Positions 35,267-45,908 of a stretch of DNA of 64,000 bases are shown here, piece after piece (position 1 is the stretch's first letter; each line of letters begins with the position of its first letter). Position numbers and translations under genes: made by a program. The notes beneath the pieces were generated by a model. It was not told the origin of the DNA, did not search any database, and saw only the letters and a program-made list of their open reading frames with translations. This DNA comes from Marinospirillum alkaliphilum DSM 21637 (GTDB lineage: Bacteria; Pseudomonadota; Gammaproteobacteria; Pseudomonadales; Halomonadaceae): the NCBI RefSeq assembly GCF_900119735.1, contig NZ_FPJW01000001.1, forward strand, positions 406,914 through 470,913, read 5' to 3'.

Positions 35267-36649
35267 TTGACTAATTCGTCTGCTACATCGTCCGGATCAA
35301 GAAACGCTGCACCCAAGCGCCGTCGTCGCAGAAGCAATCCCGCTGGCCAGTCTGGCGAGGCGCGTACCACTGCACCAGCAGTGCGAGTGAATGTGACTGA
35401 ATGGCAGCAGAGCCGCCGCGAGCAGGCTGCTGCTGCAATGAGCGACTGGTCACCGGAATCCTTTGTGGTTGAACCTGCGGAAGGCAAGGTGCGTTTTCAT
35501 GATTTTGACCTGCCTGCACCCCTGATGCGCGCCATCAGTGAACAGGGTTTTAACTACTGCACACCCATTCAGGCCGGTTCCCTGCTTTACACCCTGCATG
35601 GTGTGGATCTGATCGGCAAGGCCCAGACAGGTACCGGCAAAACGGCAGCCTTCCTGATTGCCATCCTCACTTATCTGTTGGAAGAAGAAGTACCGGAAGG
35701 TCAGAAGATTGGTGCCCCACGAGCCCTGATTCTGGCACCAACGCGTGAATTGGTACTGCAGATCTGCAAGGATGCCGAAACCCTGATGCAATACACCCCC
35801 TTCAAGCTCCTGTCGGTGGTGGGGGGTATGGATTACGTCAAACAGCGAGATCAGCTGCGCAGTGAACCGATCGATTTGCTGGTAGCCACACCCGGTCGTC
35901 TGCTGGATTTCCACAGCAAGCGGGATGTGGATCTGCGGGAAGTGGAAGTACTGGTGCTGGACGAAGCTGACCGCATGCTGGACATGGGTTTCATCCCGGA
36001 TGTGAAGCGCATCATCCGTGCCACACCGCCGAAGGAAAAACGCCAGACCATGCTGTTCTCGGCCACCTTCACCCAGGACATCATGAACCTCGCGGCGCAG
36101 TGGACCATTCATCCGCAGCGAGTGGAAATTGCCACCAAGGTACAAACCGCTGACAACATTGAGCAACACGCCTTTCTGGTGTCTGACAATGAAAAGCTCA
36201 AGCTGCTGATCCGTATCATTGAACACTGGAAGCTGACCAAGGTGATGGTGTTCAGCAATCGCCGGGACTCCACCCGTAATGTCTGTGAAGCCCTGAAAAA
36301 GGCTGGCATTAACGTAGCGATGTTGTCGGGTGAAGTGGAACAGAAAAAACGCATTGCCACGCTGGAAAGCTTCCGCGAAGGCAAGATTGAAGTGCTGGTG
36401 GCCACTGATGTGGCCGGGCGTGGCATTCACATCGATGATGTCAGTCACGTGATCAACTTTAATCTGCCGGAAGACCCGGAAGACTACGTGCATCGCATAG
36501 GTCGGACTGGCCGTGCTGGCGCTTTGGGTACTTCGATCAGTTTTATTGGCGAGGAAGATGCCTTTGCTTTACCGGGCATTGAAGCACTGACCAAAAGCAA
36601 GCTGCCTTGTGTTTATCCACCGGATGAGCTGCTGCAAGACGACGCATGA
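35267..36649 (+). CDS. rhlB: DEAD-box RNA helicase RhlB
   Basis: A 460-residue helicase. The Q-motif region [10 protein letters not shown], Walker A AQTGTGKT (119-126), DEAD (232-235), SAT and [10 protein letters not shown] are all present in order. A basic tail KRRRRRS near the N-terminus precedes the core, as in Pseudomonas RhlB. RhlB unwinds RNA and works with RNase E in mRNA decay. The start is a TTG, chosen because CTGAGGT lies 7 bases upstream; the first in-frame ATG, 58 codons later, would still leave the Q-motif. The stop overlaps dinG by 4 bases. Confidence 0.92.
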   Translation: MTNSSATSSGSRNAAPKRRRRRSNPAGQSGEARTTAPAVRVNVTEWQQSRREQAAAAMSDWSPESFVVEPAEGKVRFHDFDLPAPLMRAISEQGFNYCTPIQAGSLLYTLHGVDLIGKAQTGTGKTAAFLIAILTYLLEEEVPEGQKIGAPRALILAPTRELVLQICKDAETLMQYTPFKLLSVVGGMDYVKQRDQLRSEPIDLLVATPGRLLDFHSKRDVDLREVEVLVLDEADRMLDMGFIPDVKRIIRATPPKEKRQTMLFSATFTQDIMNLAAQWTIHPQRVEIATKVQTADNIEQHAFLVSDNEKLKLLIRIIEHWKLTKVMVFSNRRDSTRNVCEALKKAGINVAMLSGEVEQKKRIATLESFREGKIEVLVATDVAGRGIHIDDVSHVINFNLPEDPEDYVHRIGRTGRAGALGTSISFIGEEDAFALPGIEALTKSKLPCVYPPDELLQDDA

Positions 36650-38787
36650 ATCCTGAATGGCAGGCGTTGATCCAGCAGGCTTACCGGGATTTTCTGGCAG
36701 GACGCCAGGTCAATGCCCGCCGTGGACAGGCCCACATGATTGCCGATATTGCCAAAAGCTTTGCGGCCATCACCGAAGATGCGGAGGGTCGGCGCAATAG
36801 CCAGGATCACCTGATGGTGATTGAGGCAGGCACCGGCACCGGTAAAACCCTGGCTTACCTGCTGGCCACCCTGCCGGTGGCTCAGGCACGGGAAAAACGC
36901 CTGGTCATCTCCACTGCCACCATTGCCTTGCAGGAGCAGCTATTGCTGCGTGACCTGCCGGATCTGGCCAGACACACCCAGCTGCAATTCCGTCATGCCT
37001 TGGCCAAGGGGCGCGGGCGTTATGTCTGCACCAGTCAGTTGATCAAACAGCTGGATGCAGGCAAACCGGAACAGCAGGATGCCACGCTGGATCTGTTTCA
37101 GGCCGAATTGTTAAAAGCGTCCGGCAGTGCTGACCAATCCCGTTTGCAGCAACTGGCGGATGATTTTTCTTCCGGTCGCTGGGATGGTGATCGTGACAGC
37201 CTGAAAGAATCCCTGCCATCGGAACTCTGGGATCGCCTGACCACCGATCATCAGCGTTGCACCAATCGCCGTTGCCCTCACTTTAATGGGGCCTGTCCGT
37301 TTTTTAATGCCCGGCGCGAACTGGAACAGGCCGATGTGATCGTCGCCAATCATGATCTGGTACTGGCTGATCTGGCGCTGGGAGGCGGTGTGATCTTGCC
37401 GCCACCGGAGCAGACCTATTATGTGTTTGATGAGGCTCATCACCTGCCGGACAAGGCCATCAATCATTTTGCCGCCGGTTTTCGTTTTAATACCTCCTTA
37501 AGCTGGTTGCGCCTGTTGCGTAAATCCCAGCCGGATCTGTTAACTGCTTTGGCATCCAGTCCAACGGCTTGCCGCTTGCTGGATCAGCTGGGTACACCGC
37601 TGGGGATGCTGGAGCAGGATCTGGGCGTGTTGTATGGCCAGCTGCATGAGCAGGCTGGTTTTGAGCCGGATCGCAGCAGCACGGAAATTTATCGCTGGCC
37701 GCAAGGTCAGTTACCCCAGGGCTTAAGGGATTTTGCCGCACAACTGCTGGTGCACTTTGCCACCCTTTGCCGCCTGCTGGAAAGTCTGGTGAACCAGCTG
37801 AAGGATGCCCAGGACCCGGAGAAGAACACCGCACTGGATGCCGATCTGGCAGCTGAATGGCAACCGCTGCTGGCGGTGTTGCACAACCGGGCACTGGCCG
37901 CTCATCAGCTGTGGAGCCTTTGTGCCGAGGCTGATCGGGAAGGTCAGCCGCCACTGGCGCGGTGGCTGATTCGGCACCGTCTGCAGGATGGTGATGAGGA
38001 TCTGGAACTCTGTGCCAGCCCGGTAACAGCGGCTGGTGATCTGGCTTATCGTCTCTGGTCCCGTTGTTTTGGTGCCACCCTGACTTCTGCCACTCTGACA
38101 GCGCTGGGGCAGTTTGACCGTTTGCGGCAGCGGGCCGGTTTGTCGGGTCAGACACCCTGCAAGGCCTATCCCAGTCCTTTTGACTACCCCAATCTGGGGG
38201 TGCTGGAGATTCCACGTCAGGCCTGTGACCCCTCTCAGGCAGAAGCCCATACCGATGCCATCATCGATTACATGCAGGAGCATCTGGATCATCCGGCTGC
38301 TGCGGCACTGGTATTGTTCAGCTCCCGACGCCAGATGAACGAGGTTTATGATGCTTTGCCAAGCCAGCTGAAGCGAGTGACCCTGACCCAGGATGCCCTG
38401 TCCAAAAACCGCCTGATCGAAAAACACCGTGAGAGGGTGGATGCGGAAAAACCCAGCATCATTTTTGGTCTGGCTTCCCTGGCAGAAGGCATCGACCTAC
38501 CCGGCAAATACCTGACCCATGTGGTGATTGTACGCCTGCCTTTTTCAACCCCGGATGATCCGGTGGAAGCCACGCTGGCGGAGTGGATTGAAGCCAGTGG
38601 CGGTAACCCCTTCATGCAGATCAGTGTACCGGATGCCAGCATTCGCCTGGTACAGGCCTGTGGTCGACTGATTCGCACCGAACAGGATCAGGGGCGGGTG
38701 ACACTGCTGGATCGACGCATCCTGACCAAGCGTTATGGCAGTCAGTTGCTGAATAGTCTGCCGCCCTTTCGCCGCGAGATTCGCTGA
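36646..38787 (+). CDS. dinG: ATP-dependent DNA helicase DinG
   Basis: A 713-residue XPD-like 5'-3' helicase. Walker [10 protein letters not shown] is at 60-68, and the DEAH box is at 262-265 in FDEAHHLPD. Four cysteines (C128, C205, C210, C217) are placed as the 4Fe-4S cluster ligands of DinG. The C-terminal [11 protein letters not shown] and [12 protein letters not shown] complete the helicase core. It removes R-loops and repairs replication blocks. The ATGA overlap ties its translation to rhlB. In E. coli dinG is under LexA, but I saw no LexA box here. Confidence 0.94.
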   Translation: MNPEWQALIQQAYRDFLAGRQVNARRGQAHMIADIAKSFAAITEDAEGRRNSQDHLMVIEAGTGTGKTLAYLLATLPVAQAREKRLVISTATIALQEQLLLRDLPDLARHTQLQFRHALAKGRGRYVCTSQLIKQLDAGKPEQQDATLDLFQAELLKASGSADQSRLQQLADDFSSGRWDGDRDSLKESLPSELWDRLTTDHQRCTNRRCPHFNGACPFFNARRELEQADVIVANHDLVLADLALGGGVILPPPEQTYYVFDEAHHLPDKAINHFAAGFRFNTSLSWLRLLRKSQPDLLTALASSPTACRLLDQLGTPLGMLEQDLGVLYGQLHEQAGFEPDRSSTEIYRWPQGQLPQGLRDFAAQLLVHFATLCRLLESLVNQLKDAQDPEKNTALDADLAAEWQPLLAVLHNRALAAHQLWSLCAEADREGQPPLARWLIRHRLQDGDEDLELCASPVTAAGDLAYRLWSRCFGATLTSATLTALGQFDRLRQRAGLSGQTPCKAYPSPFDYPNLGVLEIPRQACDPSQAEAHTDAIIDYMQEHLDHPAAAALVLFSSRRQMNEVYDALPSQLKRVTLTQDALSKNRLIEKHRERVDAEKPSIIFGLASLAEGIDLPGKYLTHVVIVRLPFSTPDDPVEATLAEWIEASGGNPFMQISVPDASIRLVQACGRLIRTEQDQGRVTLLDRRILTKRYGSQLLNSLPPFRREIR

Positions 38788-39058
38788 AACTACTGATTAA
38801 CTATTGTACTTGCCAATACAGCGTTGAAATTGATCTCAAAATGCTCATTTACTCTGTGTAACTCGGCTTTGGCATCCTACGTTGCTCTACCTCCTGCATC
38901 CATGCATCACGTTAATCGGCGGCTCCTTGGTTGTATGGTATACAGTTCGTAACAATTCGCATGTAAAATGTTGTCTTATGTGGTTTCACGCCATTTAAGT
39001 TGAGCCAGAGATGCTTTATTCTTGTCATTTGCGTCTTGAATAAGGAAGGTTGCAGGCA

Positions 39059-41413
39059 GTGAAAAGCGCGGCGTACTTCCCGAACCGTTGGTCGGGTTTG
39101 GTGGTGATTCTGCTGCTGATGTTTGCAGTGGCTTTGCCCGTGCGCGCTGAACAAGTGGTGATACAGCTGAAATGGTTGCATCAATTTCAGTTTGCCGGAT
39201 ATTACGCTGCCCTTGAGCAGGGTTATTTTGCTGAGGAAGGTCTGGATGTTGTGTTGCGTGAACGCAGTATGGAACACGACAACATTGATCAGGTACTCAG
39301 TGGTGAAGCGCATTATGGCATTGCCGATGCCATACTGCTCAGCATGTATGCCCAGGGACGTGACCTGGTGCTGGTTGCCCCCATCTTTCAACACTCCCCC
39401 AATGTTTTGATGACCCTGCGCTCCTCTGGTATCCGCACTCCGCGGGATCTGGTGGGGCGACGCCTGTCTTTTTACGACAATAACACCGATGGCATTGCCA
39501 TCCTGGCCATGCTGGCTGAACAGGGTGTGCTCCGGGATGGTTTGATTCGTGAACACTGGAGCCAGCGCACTGAACGGCTACTCAGTGGTGAAGTGGATGC
39601 TGTGGCGGCCTACAGCACCAACGAGCCCAATGTGATGCGTGAACTGGGCCACCCGGTGCATATCATTGATCCGAAACACTATGGTATGGATTTTTACGGC
39701 GATATTTTTTTCACCAGCGGTGAAGAAGCACGCAATCATCCTGAGCGAGTGGAGCGCATGCGCCGCGCAGTGATCCGGGGCTGGCATTATGCGCTGGACA
39801 ACAAGGAAGAGCTGGTTGAGCTGATCCATGCACGCTACAACACTCAGGGTAAATCCCGCACGGCGCTGATGAGTGAAGCGCTTGGCCTGGAGCCCTTGAT
39901 TGCTCGCCACACCGTTGAGTTGGGGCATTTGGATGCCGGGCGCCTGGACTACATGCTGGGTTTGTTGGCCCGACACCGGATCATTGAACCTGACCAGTAC
40001 GGGATTGATCGTCTGGTGTTTGAGTCGAGTCGTGGTAACCAGCTGGATCTGACGGAGGAAGAAGAGGCATTTTTACGCGCCAATCCACGTTTAACGGTGG
40101 GTATTGATACACAGTGGCCCCCATTTGATTTTCTGGATGCAAGAACAGGTCGTTTACGCGGCATCAGTCAGGACTATCTAGACATCCTTTCGGAGTTACT
40201 GGGAGTCAGCTTTGATCCGTTACTGAATTTAAGCTGGCCGGAAGTTCTGGATGCTGCGGCAAATAACCAGTTGGATCTGATCACCAGTATCACTTCCACA
40301 CCTGATCGACGCAGTTTTCTGGAGTTTACCCAGCCCTATGTACGCTCACCGATGGTGATTGTCACGGGCCAGCAGGTGGATTTTGTGACCAGCATGGAGC
40401 AGTTGCACGGTCGTCCGGTGGCGGTGGTCAGGGATTATGCTTCGGATGAATGGTTAAGTAGCAGCCATCCACTGATACCACTAGTGCGAACGGCAACCAC
40501 CTTGCAGGGGTTGCAGGCAGTTGCCGCCGGTGAAGTTTATGCCTTTGTGGATAATCTGGCAGTGGTCAGTTACCTGATCCGCAACGAAGGTCTGGCCAAT
40601 TTGAAGGTATCCGGTCAAACGCCTTACTTTTTTGATTTGAGCATGGCAACCCCTCAAGACCGCCCTGAATTGCGCTCCATTCTGGACAAGGCACTTGCCA
40701 GCATTACCCAGCAGCAGCATGCCGAGATTTATGATCGCTGGGTAAGTTTGCAGCCAGAGCCAGGTTTTCCCTGGCAGCGTATGCTGTTACCGGTATTAAG
40801 CATGCTGGCACTATTGCTGGTATTAGGCGGTTACACCCTCTATCTGCAACGTTTAAATCAGCGTATTCGGCAGTTTAATAACCGGCTGCAAGCGGCTGAG
40901 CTTGAGCTGTTGGAAAAAAACCGGCAGTTGGAGCTGGTTTCAGTCACTGACAAACTGACAGGCGTTTACAACCGCCATCACTTGGACAAGGTACTCAGTG
41001 AGCAGTTGTCTCTGGCATCCCGTCATCAACGCCCCCTGTCGGTGGTTTTATTTGATCTGGATTATTTTAAAGAAGTGAATGATACCTACGGGCACCAGGC
41101 TGGTGACCGGGTATTGCAGTGTTTTGCCGAGCTGGTTCGCAGCAAGATCAGAACCTCGGATGTATTTGGGCGCTGGGGGGGTGAGGAGTTTTTGTTGATT
41201 TGCCCGGAAACCACTTTAAAACAAGCGGTTTCAGTGGCAGATAAAATTCGTCTTGCCTTGCAGGATCTACCGTTTGATGAAGGTTTAAAACAGCATGTCA
41301 GTGCAGGGGTGATGGCTTTATCACCGGGCATGAACCTGGATCAGCTGCTGTCCGGAGTGGACAAGCAGCTGTATATTGCCAAGGCCTCAGGCCGCAATCA
41401 GGTGGTGGGCTGA
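39059..41413 (+). CDS. membrane diguanylate cyclase with two periplasmic binding domains (NMT1-like and SBP-bac-3-like)
   Basis: A 784-residue hybrid. After a signal segment (about 12-30, ending VRA-E) comes an NMT1/THI5-like domain (31-310) that opens VIQLKWLHQFQFAGYYAALEQ, the opening of thiamine-precursor/ThiY-type binding proteins. A second, SBP-bac-3-like domain (about 344-562) starts LTVGIDTQWPPFDF. A membrane helix (574-596), coiled coil and GGDEF domain follow, with active site GGEEF at 707-711 and RTSD inhibitory site at 698-701. It probably senses one or two periplasmic ligands and makes cyclic-di-GMP. The start is GTG at 39059, 9 bases after GGAAGG. Confidence 0.88.
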   Translation: MKSAAYFPNRWSGLVVILLLMFAVALPVRAEQVVIQLKWLHQFQFAGYYAALEQGYFAEEGLDVVLRERSMEHDNIDQVLSGEAHYGIADAILLSMYAQGRDLVLVAPIFQHSPNVLMTLRSSGIRTPRDLVGRRLSFYDNNTDGIAILAMLAEQGVLRDGLIREHWSQRTERLLSGEVDAVAAYSTNEPNVMRELGHPVHIIDPKHYGMDFYGDIFFTSGEEARNHPERVERMRRAVIRGWHYALDNKEELVELIHARYNTQGKSRTALMSEALGLEPLIARHTVELGHLDAGRLDYMLGLLARHRIIEPDQYGIDRLVFESSRGNQLDLTEEEEAFLRANPRLTVGIDTQWPPFDFLDARTGRLRGISQDYLDILSELLGVSFDPLLNLSWPEVLDAAANNQLDLITSITSTPDRRSFLEFTQPYVRSPMVIVTGQQVDFVTSMEQLHGRPVAVVRDYASDEWLSSSHPLIPLVRTATTLQGLQAVAAGEVYAFVDNLAVVSYLIRNEGLANLKVSGQTPYFFDLSMATPQDRPELRSILDKALASITQQQHAEIYDRWVSLQPEPGFPWQRMLLPVLSMLALLLVLGGYTLYLQRLNQRIRQFNNRLQAAELELLEKNRQLELVSVTDKLTGVYNRHHLDKVLSEQLSLASRHQRPLSVVLFDLDYFKEVNDTYGHQAGDRVLQCFAELVRSKIRTSDVFGRWGGEEFLLICPETTLKQAVSVADKIRLALQDLPFDEGLKQHVSAGVMALSPGMNLDQLLSGVDKQLYIAKASGRNQVVG

Positions 41414-41421
41414 AGCTCAGT

Positions 41422-43068
41422 TCAGGTACGGAACTGGCTGACCTGATGATTCAGCTTCTCTGCCAGCGCCGCCAGCTCTTCACTGGCTTGAGTGGTATGT
41501 GCAGCCCCTTCTGCAGTCTGATCTGACAGCTCATTGATATTCACCACATTACGATTGATCTCATCCGCCACTGCTGCCTGTTGTTCCGCAGCGCTGGCAA
41601 TCTGGGTGTTCATGTCGGCAATGTGGTGAATGGCACTGGCCACTTCATCCAGGGCTGCTGACGTCTCACGTGCATGACTCACCGTGGCGGCAGCCTGTTT
41701 ACGGCTGGCAGCCATGGCAACAAAAGAGGCTTCCGCTTCTTTCACCAGCCGATCAATGGTGTCACGGATTTCCACCGTGCTTTGCTGGGTACGGGCAGCC
41801 AGGTTGCGGACCTCGTCTGCAACCACTGCAAAGCCTCGGCCATGCTCCCCGGCACGGGCAGCCTCAATCGCTGCATTCAGTGCCAGCAGATTGGTTTGTT
41901 CAGCCACATTGCTGATCACTTCCATAATGGCACCGATGTTTTCAGTGCCTTCTTTCAGGCGCTCCAGCGTGACAGCGGTGTTTTCAATGCTGGCATCCAG
42001 GTCAGACAGGGTTTGCAGGGTTTCTTTAAGGCGGCCCTGGCCTCGCTGGGTTTGTTCACTGGCAGTGCGTGCTGCACCTGCAGCCTGGGTGGCATTGCCG
42101 GCAACTTCCTGAACCGTGGCAGTCATTTCGTTCATGGCAGTAGCCACCTGGTCCGTTTCCTGGCTCTGCTGACGAACGGTCTGGGCGCTTTGCTGAGTGA
42201 CAGCTGACAATTCTTCTGCAGCAGCAGACACAGACAGGGAAGACTGATGTGCTTCTTTTACCAGTTCCTGAATTTTGCCGATAAAACGGTTAAAAGCCCG
42301 GTTGATGTGCATGATTTCATCCCGGCCTTCCAGCGGCAGGCGATGGGTCAGATCACCGTCACCATCAGCAATTTCGCGCATGCGCACCAGCATGTCATGT
42401 AATGGACGTTTGATGGAGCTGGCAACCAGCAGGATCAGTACCGCAGTAATGCCCGCACCGATCAGCACAATGGTCAGCAGGGCCAGACTATGGCGCCATA
42501 ACAAGGCATTCACTGTATCAAGATAAATGCCATTCACCAGAATCAGATTCCATTGGGGGAAGGTCTGGTAACGAGCCAGCTTACCGACCGGATTGGTAAA
42601 ACCGGGTTTATTCCAGACGTAGCTGGTATTGCCACCTTGGCTGCTTCTTGACTGAGCAAGCATGTCTGCAATAAAAGCAAAGCCATTGGGATCTTTTAAC
42701 CCGGCCAGATTACGCCCAACCAGTTCAGGTTGTTCGGGATGCATCAGCATGGTGCCCTGACCATCCAGTATCCAGAAGTAGTCACGGTCGGTGTCGGTGG
42801 TGTAACGGAAAGCACGAATCAGCTCAAAAGCTTCGGTGCGTGCCTGTTGTTCACTGATTTCACCGCGACGAGCCCGCTGGTAATGGTGCTCCAGCGTGGT
42901 ATGTGCCAGCTCCAGCAGTTGCTGCAGTTTCAGGTCTTTTTCGGCCAGAATGGCGCGACGTTCTTGTTGTACGGCCAGGAGGCCAACCAACACCAGTGAT
43001 AGCAGGGTTAAACCAAGGATAAGCCACAGGCGCGACTGGATCGCCAGTTGTCTGAGCAGGGATAGCAT
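41422..43068 (-). CDS. methyl-accepting chemotaxis protein with Cache-type sensor
   Basis: A 548-residue chemoreceptor: membrane helix (about 12-33), single-Cache-type periplasmic sensor (about 35-185, with [16 protein letters not shown] and [15 protein letters not shown]), second helix (about 192-215), HAMP domain (about 215-268) and signalling coiled coil. The tip reads [32 protein letters not shown], the conserved CheA/CheW contact. It has no C-terminal NWETF-like pentapeptide, ending HQVSQFRT, so adaptation enzymes must bind otherwise. GGAGA precedes the ATG. The ligand is unknown, although this Cache type often senses organic acids. It converges on the hybrid cyclase. Confidence 0.92.
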   Translation of the reverse strand: MLSLLRQLAIQSRLWLILGLTLLSLVLVGLLAVQQERRAILAEKDLKLQQLLELAHTTLEHHYQRARRGEISEQQARTEAFELIRAFRYTTDTDRDYFWILDGQGTMLMHPEQPELVGRNLAGLKDPNGFAFIADMLAQSRSSQGGNTSYVWNKPGFTNPVGKLARYQTFPQWNLILVNGIYLDTVNALLWRHSLALLTIVLIGAGITAVLILLVASSIKRPLHDMLVRMREIADGDGDLTHRLPLEGRDEIMHINRAFNRFIGKIQELVKEAHQSSLSVSAAAEELSAVTQQSAQTVRQQSQETDQVATAMNEMTATVQEVAGNATQAAGAARTASEQTQRGQGRLKETLQTLSDLDASIENTAVTLERLKEGTENIGAIMEVISNVAEQTNLLALNAAIEAARAGEHGRGFAVVADEVRNLAARTQQSTVEIRDTIDRLVKEAEASFVAMAASRKQAAATVSHARETSAALDEVASAIHHIADMNTQIASAAEQQAAVADEINRNVVNINELSDQTAEGAAHTTQASEELAALAEKLNHQVSQFRT

Positions 43069-43301
43069 GAGTTCTTTCTCCAGAACAGCGTATTTCGTCA
43101 GATTGCAGTTTGCCGAGTGGTGTTGTTATGGAGTGCCATCAGAGGGGGTGGCTGGTTTATACTCGACTGAAAGGTGATTTTTTAGTTGTTAGTTATGTTG
43201 CGGCGCAGTATGCGATTTTATTTGCTGTGCTTCTAGTACTTCTTTGGTTTGTGTTGTCAGTGGATGTTTCTGATTGTTATGGTTCTTCTTGAGGTGAGTT
43301 A

Positions 43302-43973
43302 ATGAGTTTTTCCGGCAGTTTTGATCCCGGTATGCTGGGTTGGGTCGCCTGGGTGTTTTACCTGCTGTTCCTGGTCCTGGCCTTGTGGCAGGTGCCGTGG
43401 ACTATCCTGCTGCGCGAGCGGGGTCTGCAGCACCTGTTTCTGGGCAGCGTGGTATTGGTTGCCTTTTTGTGGCAGATGCGGGCCGGTATCAGCTACACCG
43501 TATCCATCCACCTGTTGCTAGCTACCACCCTGACCCTGATGTTCTACTGGCCGATGGCGCTATTGGCTACCAGCATTGCTCTGCTGGGTGTGACCGTCAG
43601 TGGCAAGGCCAGCTGGGACATGTTTGCCATTAATGCGCTGATTGTGTGTGTGCTGCCGGTGTTTGTCAGCCACTGGGTATGGCGCTGGGTGGAATGGAAG
43701 CTGCCAGCCAACTATTTCATTTTTGTATTGATTGCCGGAGGGGTGGGCAGTGCCCTGGCGACCCTGTCGTCAGGCCTGGTGGTGATAGGGCTGACCTGGC
43801 TTTATACCTCGGCTCACGAGTTTCGCCACCTGGCAGAAGACTACTTCTTGTTTTTGCCGCTGACCCTGCCGCCGGAAGCAGTGGTCAACGGTATGATTTT
43901 GAGTGGTTTGACGGCTTATCTGCCAGATTGGGTGCGTGCTTTTGATCCCAAAAAGTACCTGGATGAGGCATAA
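43302..43973 (+). CDS. CbiM-like (energy-coupling factor) integral membrane protein
   Basis: A 223-residue protein with six or so hydrophobic helices. The pattern SYTVSIHLLLATTLTLMFYWPMA, then LPVFVSHWVWRWVEWKLPANYF and the ending PPEAVVNGMILSGLTAYLPDWVRAFD resembles proteins annotated as energy-coupling factor or CbiM-type permeases in Pseudomonas and relatives. The metal-binding N-terminal Met-His-Ile of true CbiM is missing here, so cobalt or nickel transport should not be assumed. AGGTGA precedes the ATG. It converges on the regA gene with 14 bases between. Its partners (ATPase, CbiQ) are absent. Confidence 0.7.
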   Translation: MSFSGSFDPGMLGWVAWVFYLLFLVLALWQVPWTILLRERGLQHLFLGSVVLVAFLWQMRAGISYTVSIHLLLATTLTLMFYWPMALLATSIALLGVTVSGKASWDMFAINALIVCVLPVFVSHWVWRWVEWKLPANYFIFVLIAGGVGSALATLSSGLVVIGLTWLYTSAHEFRHLAEDYFLFLPLTLPPEAVVNGMILSGLTAYLPDWVRAFDPKKYLDEA

Positions 43974-43987
43974 AGCACCCTGCTGAA

Positions 43988-44542
43988 TCAGCGGCGTACT
44001 GGCCGTTTCTGCAGTTTACGCTGCAATGTGCGTCGATGCATGCCCAGTGCTCGTGCAGTGGCAGAAATGTTGCCATCATGCTCATGCAGCACTTTCTGGA
44101 TGTGTTCCCAGGTCAGGCGATTCACTGACATGGGCTGTTCCGCCAGCGGTGTATCAGGGTTGCCTTCCTGTTTGTTGAAGGCAGCCAGGATCTCATCAGC
44201 ATCGGCTGGTTTGCACAGGTAGTTTACTGCCCCCAGTTTGATGGCTTCCACTGCTGTGGCAATGCTGGAGTAACCGGTGAGCACCACAATCCTGGATTGA
44301 GGTGAGCGTTCGACCAGTTGTGGCAGCAGGTTAAGGCCGGAGCTGCCTTCCAGTTTCAGGTCCAGCGTGATGTAGTCTGGCTCGAATTCCTGAGTCTGTT
44401 CCAGTGCCTGCGTTTCATTGGTGACCTGGGCAACTTCATAGCCTCGCTTGCTGAAAGCGCGCTGCAGCACCTGTCCGAAAATTTCATCATCATCAATGAT
44501 CAGAATGCGCAGTTGTTCTTCCTGCTGCTCTTCAGGGTTCAT
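43988..44542 (-). CDS. regA: RegA/PrrA/ActR-type redox response regulator
   Basis: A 184-residue two-domain regulator: receiver (about 12-125) with phospho-acceptor D61 in ITLDLKLEG, then a short linker and a Fis-type helix-turn-helix. The C-terminal segment LTWEHIQKVLHEHDGNISATARALGMHRRTLQRKL is nearly the signature of RegA/PrrA/ActR/RoxR proteins. Such regulators switch respiratory and redox genes in response to quinone state. Its start overlaps the regB stop by 4 bases, so kinase and regulator are co-translated. Direct targets cannot be identified here. Confidence 0.93.
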   Translation of the reverse strand: MNPEEQQEEQLRILIIDDDEIFGQVLQRAFSKRGYEVAQVTNETQALEQTQEFEPDYITLDLKLEGSSGLNLLPQLVERSPQSRIVVLTGYSSIATAVEAIKLGAVNYLCKPADADEILAAFNKQEGNPDTPLAEQPMSVNRLTWEHIQKVLHEHDGNISATARALGMHRRTLQRKLQKRPVRR

Positions 44543-45864
44543 GATGTCCTGTTCTCCCGGCTGGCTGATTTGAGTGAGGGTGAAAGCACTGGAATCCTGA
44601 CTTCGGTCAAGGTTCCGCCCTGGCTATGATTATACAGGCGCACGGTTCCGCCGAGGCGGTTTATCGTCGCATGCGTCAGAAACAACCCTAATCCCAGGCC
44701 TTTGCTTTTGGTTGAGATGAAAGTCTGTCCCAGGCGTTCAGCTATGTCCATCGGGATGCCAGGCCCCTGGTCGTGGATTTCAATCTGAGCCACTTGCCGA
44801 CCCCATTCCACCATGATCATCACCGGCTCCCGGCTGGCATCTGCTGCATTGTTGAGCAGGTTGATCAGTGCCTGCTGCAGGGTGATGTCGTCCGGTATCC
44901 AGGGCTCGGTTTTGCTTTCATCCGGCCAGTCGATGCAATAACGCACATCGGGTCTTAACACCTCCCAGTGCTCCAATACATCGCGCAGAAAGGTCTTGAT
45001 GGGTTTGCTTTCCGGGTTCAGCAGACGGCTGCGATCTGCGTTACTGACCAGGGACTGCAAGGTGACCTTGCAGGTATCCACCTGACGACGCAGCAGTGCC
45101 AGGTCGGCTGCCAGCTCCGCATTGTCAGCATGTTCATTGCTGAGTTCCTTCAGCATGACCGCCATGGTCGACAGCGGGGTGCCCAGTTCATGGGCAGTGC
45201 CGGCTGCCTGGGTGGCCACGGCCATGATCTGCTCATCACGCAGGGCGCGCTCACGGGTATCGGAAAGATCGGCATCCCGTTTGCGCAAGGATTGGGCCAT
45301 TTTGTAGACAAATACTGTGATCAGGGTGGTGCTCAGCACAAAGTTGGCCCACATGCCGAGGATATGCAGATTGAAGCGGCTATCGTGCTCCATTTGCATC
45401 AACTGGGGCACCGGATGGTGAAACAGCATCAGCAGTGGGTAGGCCAGCAGGATAAAACCGGCAATGATCCAGGTGAAACGCCAGGGCAGGGTGGCTGCAG
45501 AAATGGTCAGAGGCACCAGGAAATAGGAAATGAAGGGGTTGTTGGCGCCACCCGTGAAATAAAACAGCAGGGTTAATCCGATGACATCAGCCAGCAGGTG
45601 CAACAGGTATTCAATGTCTGCCACTGGTCTGGGCCAACTCAACCGCCACCAGGTCAACAGGTTGATCAGTGCCATGCCCATGATCACGGAAAAAACCGCC
45701 AGCACATTGAGTTGGAAATTGACTACTTCCAGGCCAAAGATGATCCCGCCAAGAAAACCCGTCCAGGTGATACCCCGCACCAGAGTCAGGCGCATCAGGT
45801 TACGGCCGGGGGTGGACAGGGGAAGGGGTTGGGGGGGGCTGGTGTCTTTCAAGTGTTTCTCCAT
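44539..45864 (-). CDS. regB: RegB/PrrB-type redox-sensing histidine kinase
   Basis: A 441-residue kinase with about six N-terminal membrane helices (25-190). The quinone-linked motif GGANNPF lies at 105-111 between helices. The phospho-accepting histidine is H225 in TAHELGTPLST. A cysteine lies exactly 40 residues on at 265 (VDTCKVTLQ), the spacing of the redox-active cysteine of Rhodobacter RegB. ATPase motifs NLLNNAADAS and GLGLGLFLTHATINRLGG follow. It phosphorylates RegA. An FNR/ANR-like box lies 45 bases upstream of its start. Confidence 0.93.
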   Translation of the reverse strand: MEKHLKDTSPPQPLPLSTPGRNLMRLTLVRGITWTGFLGGIIFGLEVVNFQLNVLAVFSVIMGMALINLLTWWRLSWPRPVADIEYLLHLLADVIGLTLLFYFTGGANNPFISYFLVPLTISAATLPWRFTWIIAGFILLAYPLLMLFHHPVPQLMQMEHDSRFNLHILGMWANFVLSTTLITVFVYKMAQSLRKRDADLSDTRERALRDEQIMAVATQAAGTAHELGTPLSTMAVMLKELSNEHADNAELAADLALLRRQVDTCKVTLQSLVSNADRSRLLNPESKPIKTFLRDVLEHWEVLRPDVRYCIDWPDESKTEPWIPDDITLQQALINLLNNAADASREPVMIMVEWGRQVAQIEIHDQGPGIPMDIAERLGQTFISTKSKGLGLGLFLTHATINRLGGTVRLYNHSQGGTLTEVRIPVLSPSLKSASRENRTS

Positions 45865-45908
45865 CAGGGTTCGATGAAGTTTAAGGGAAAACCCCGTTTA
45901 AACAAACC

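Noticed and set aside
35450-36493. Long open frame (347 codons) on the minus strand inside rhlB
   Set aside because: It lies wholly opposite a well-supported helicase gene and has no domain I recognise. Codon bias of the sense gene explains the open frame.
36646-36700. LexA-controlled promoter for dinG
   Set aside because: dinG starts inside the rhlB stop, and no CTG-N10-CAG palindrome of good quality was noticed before rhlB.
38788-39058. Intergenic region before the hybrid cyclase, checked for a small gene or riboswitch
   Set aside because: No convincing frame, hairpin series or thiamine-riboswitch core was seen, despite the NMT1-like domain downstream.
43125-43292. Plus-strand frame of about 55 residues with a hydrophobic stretch before the CbiM-like gene
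   Set aside because: There is no ribosome site before its ATG, and its AT-rich, Val/Leu/Ser-heavy codon use is unlike the neighbours. It may be a chance frame in the leader of 43302.
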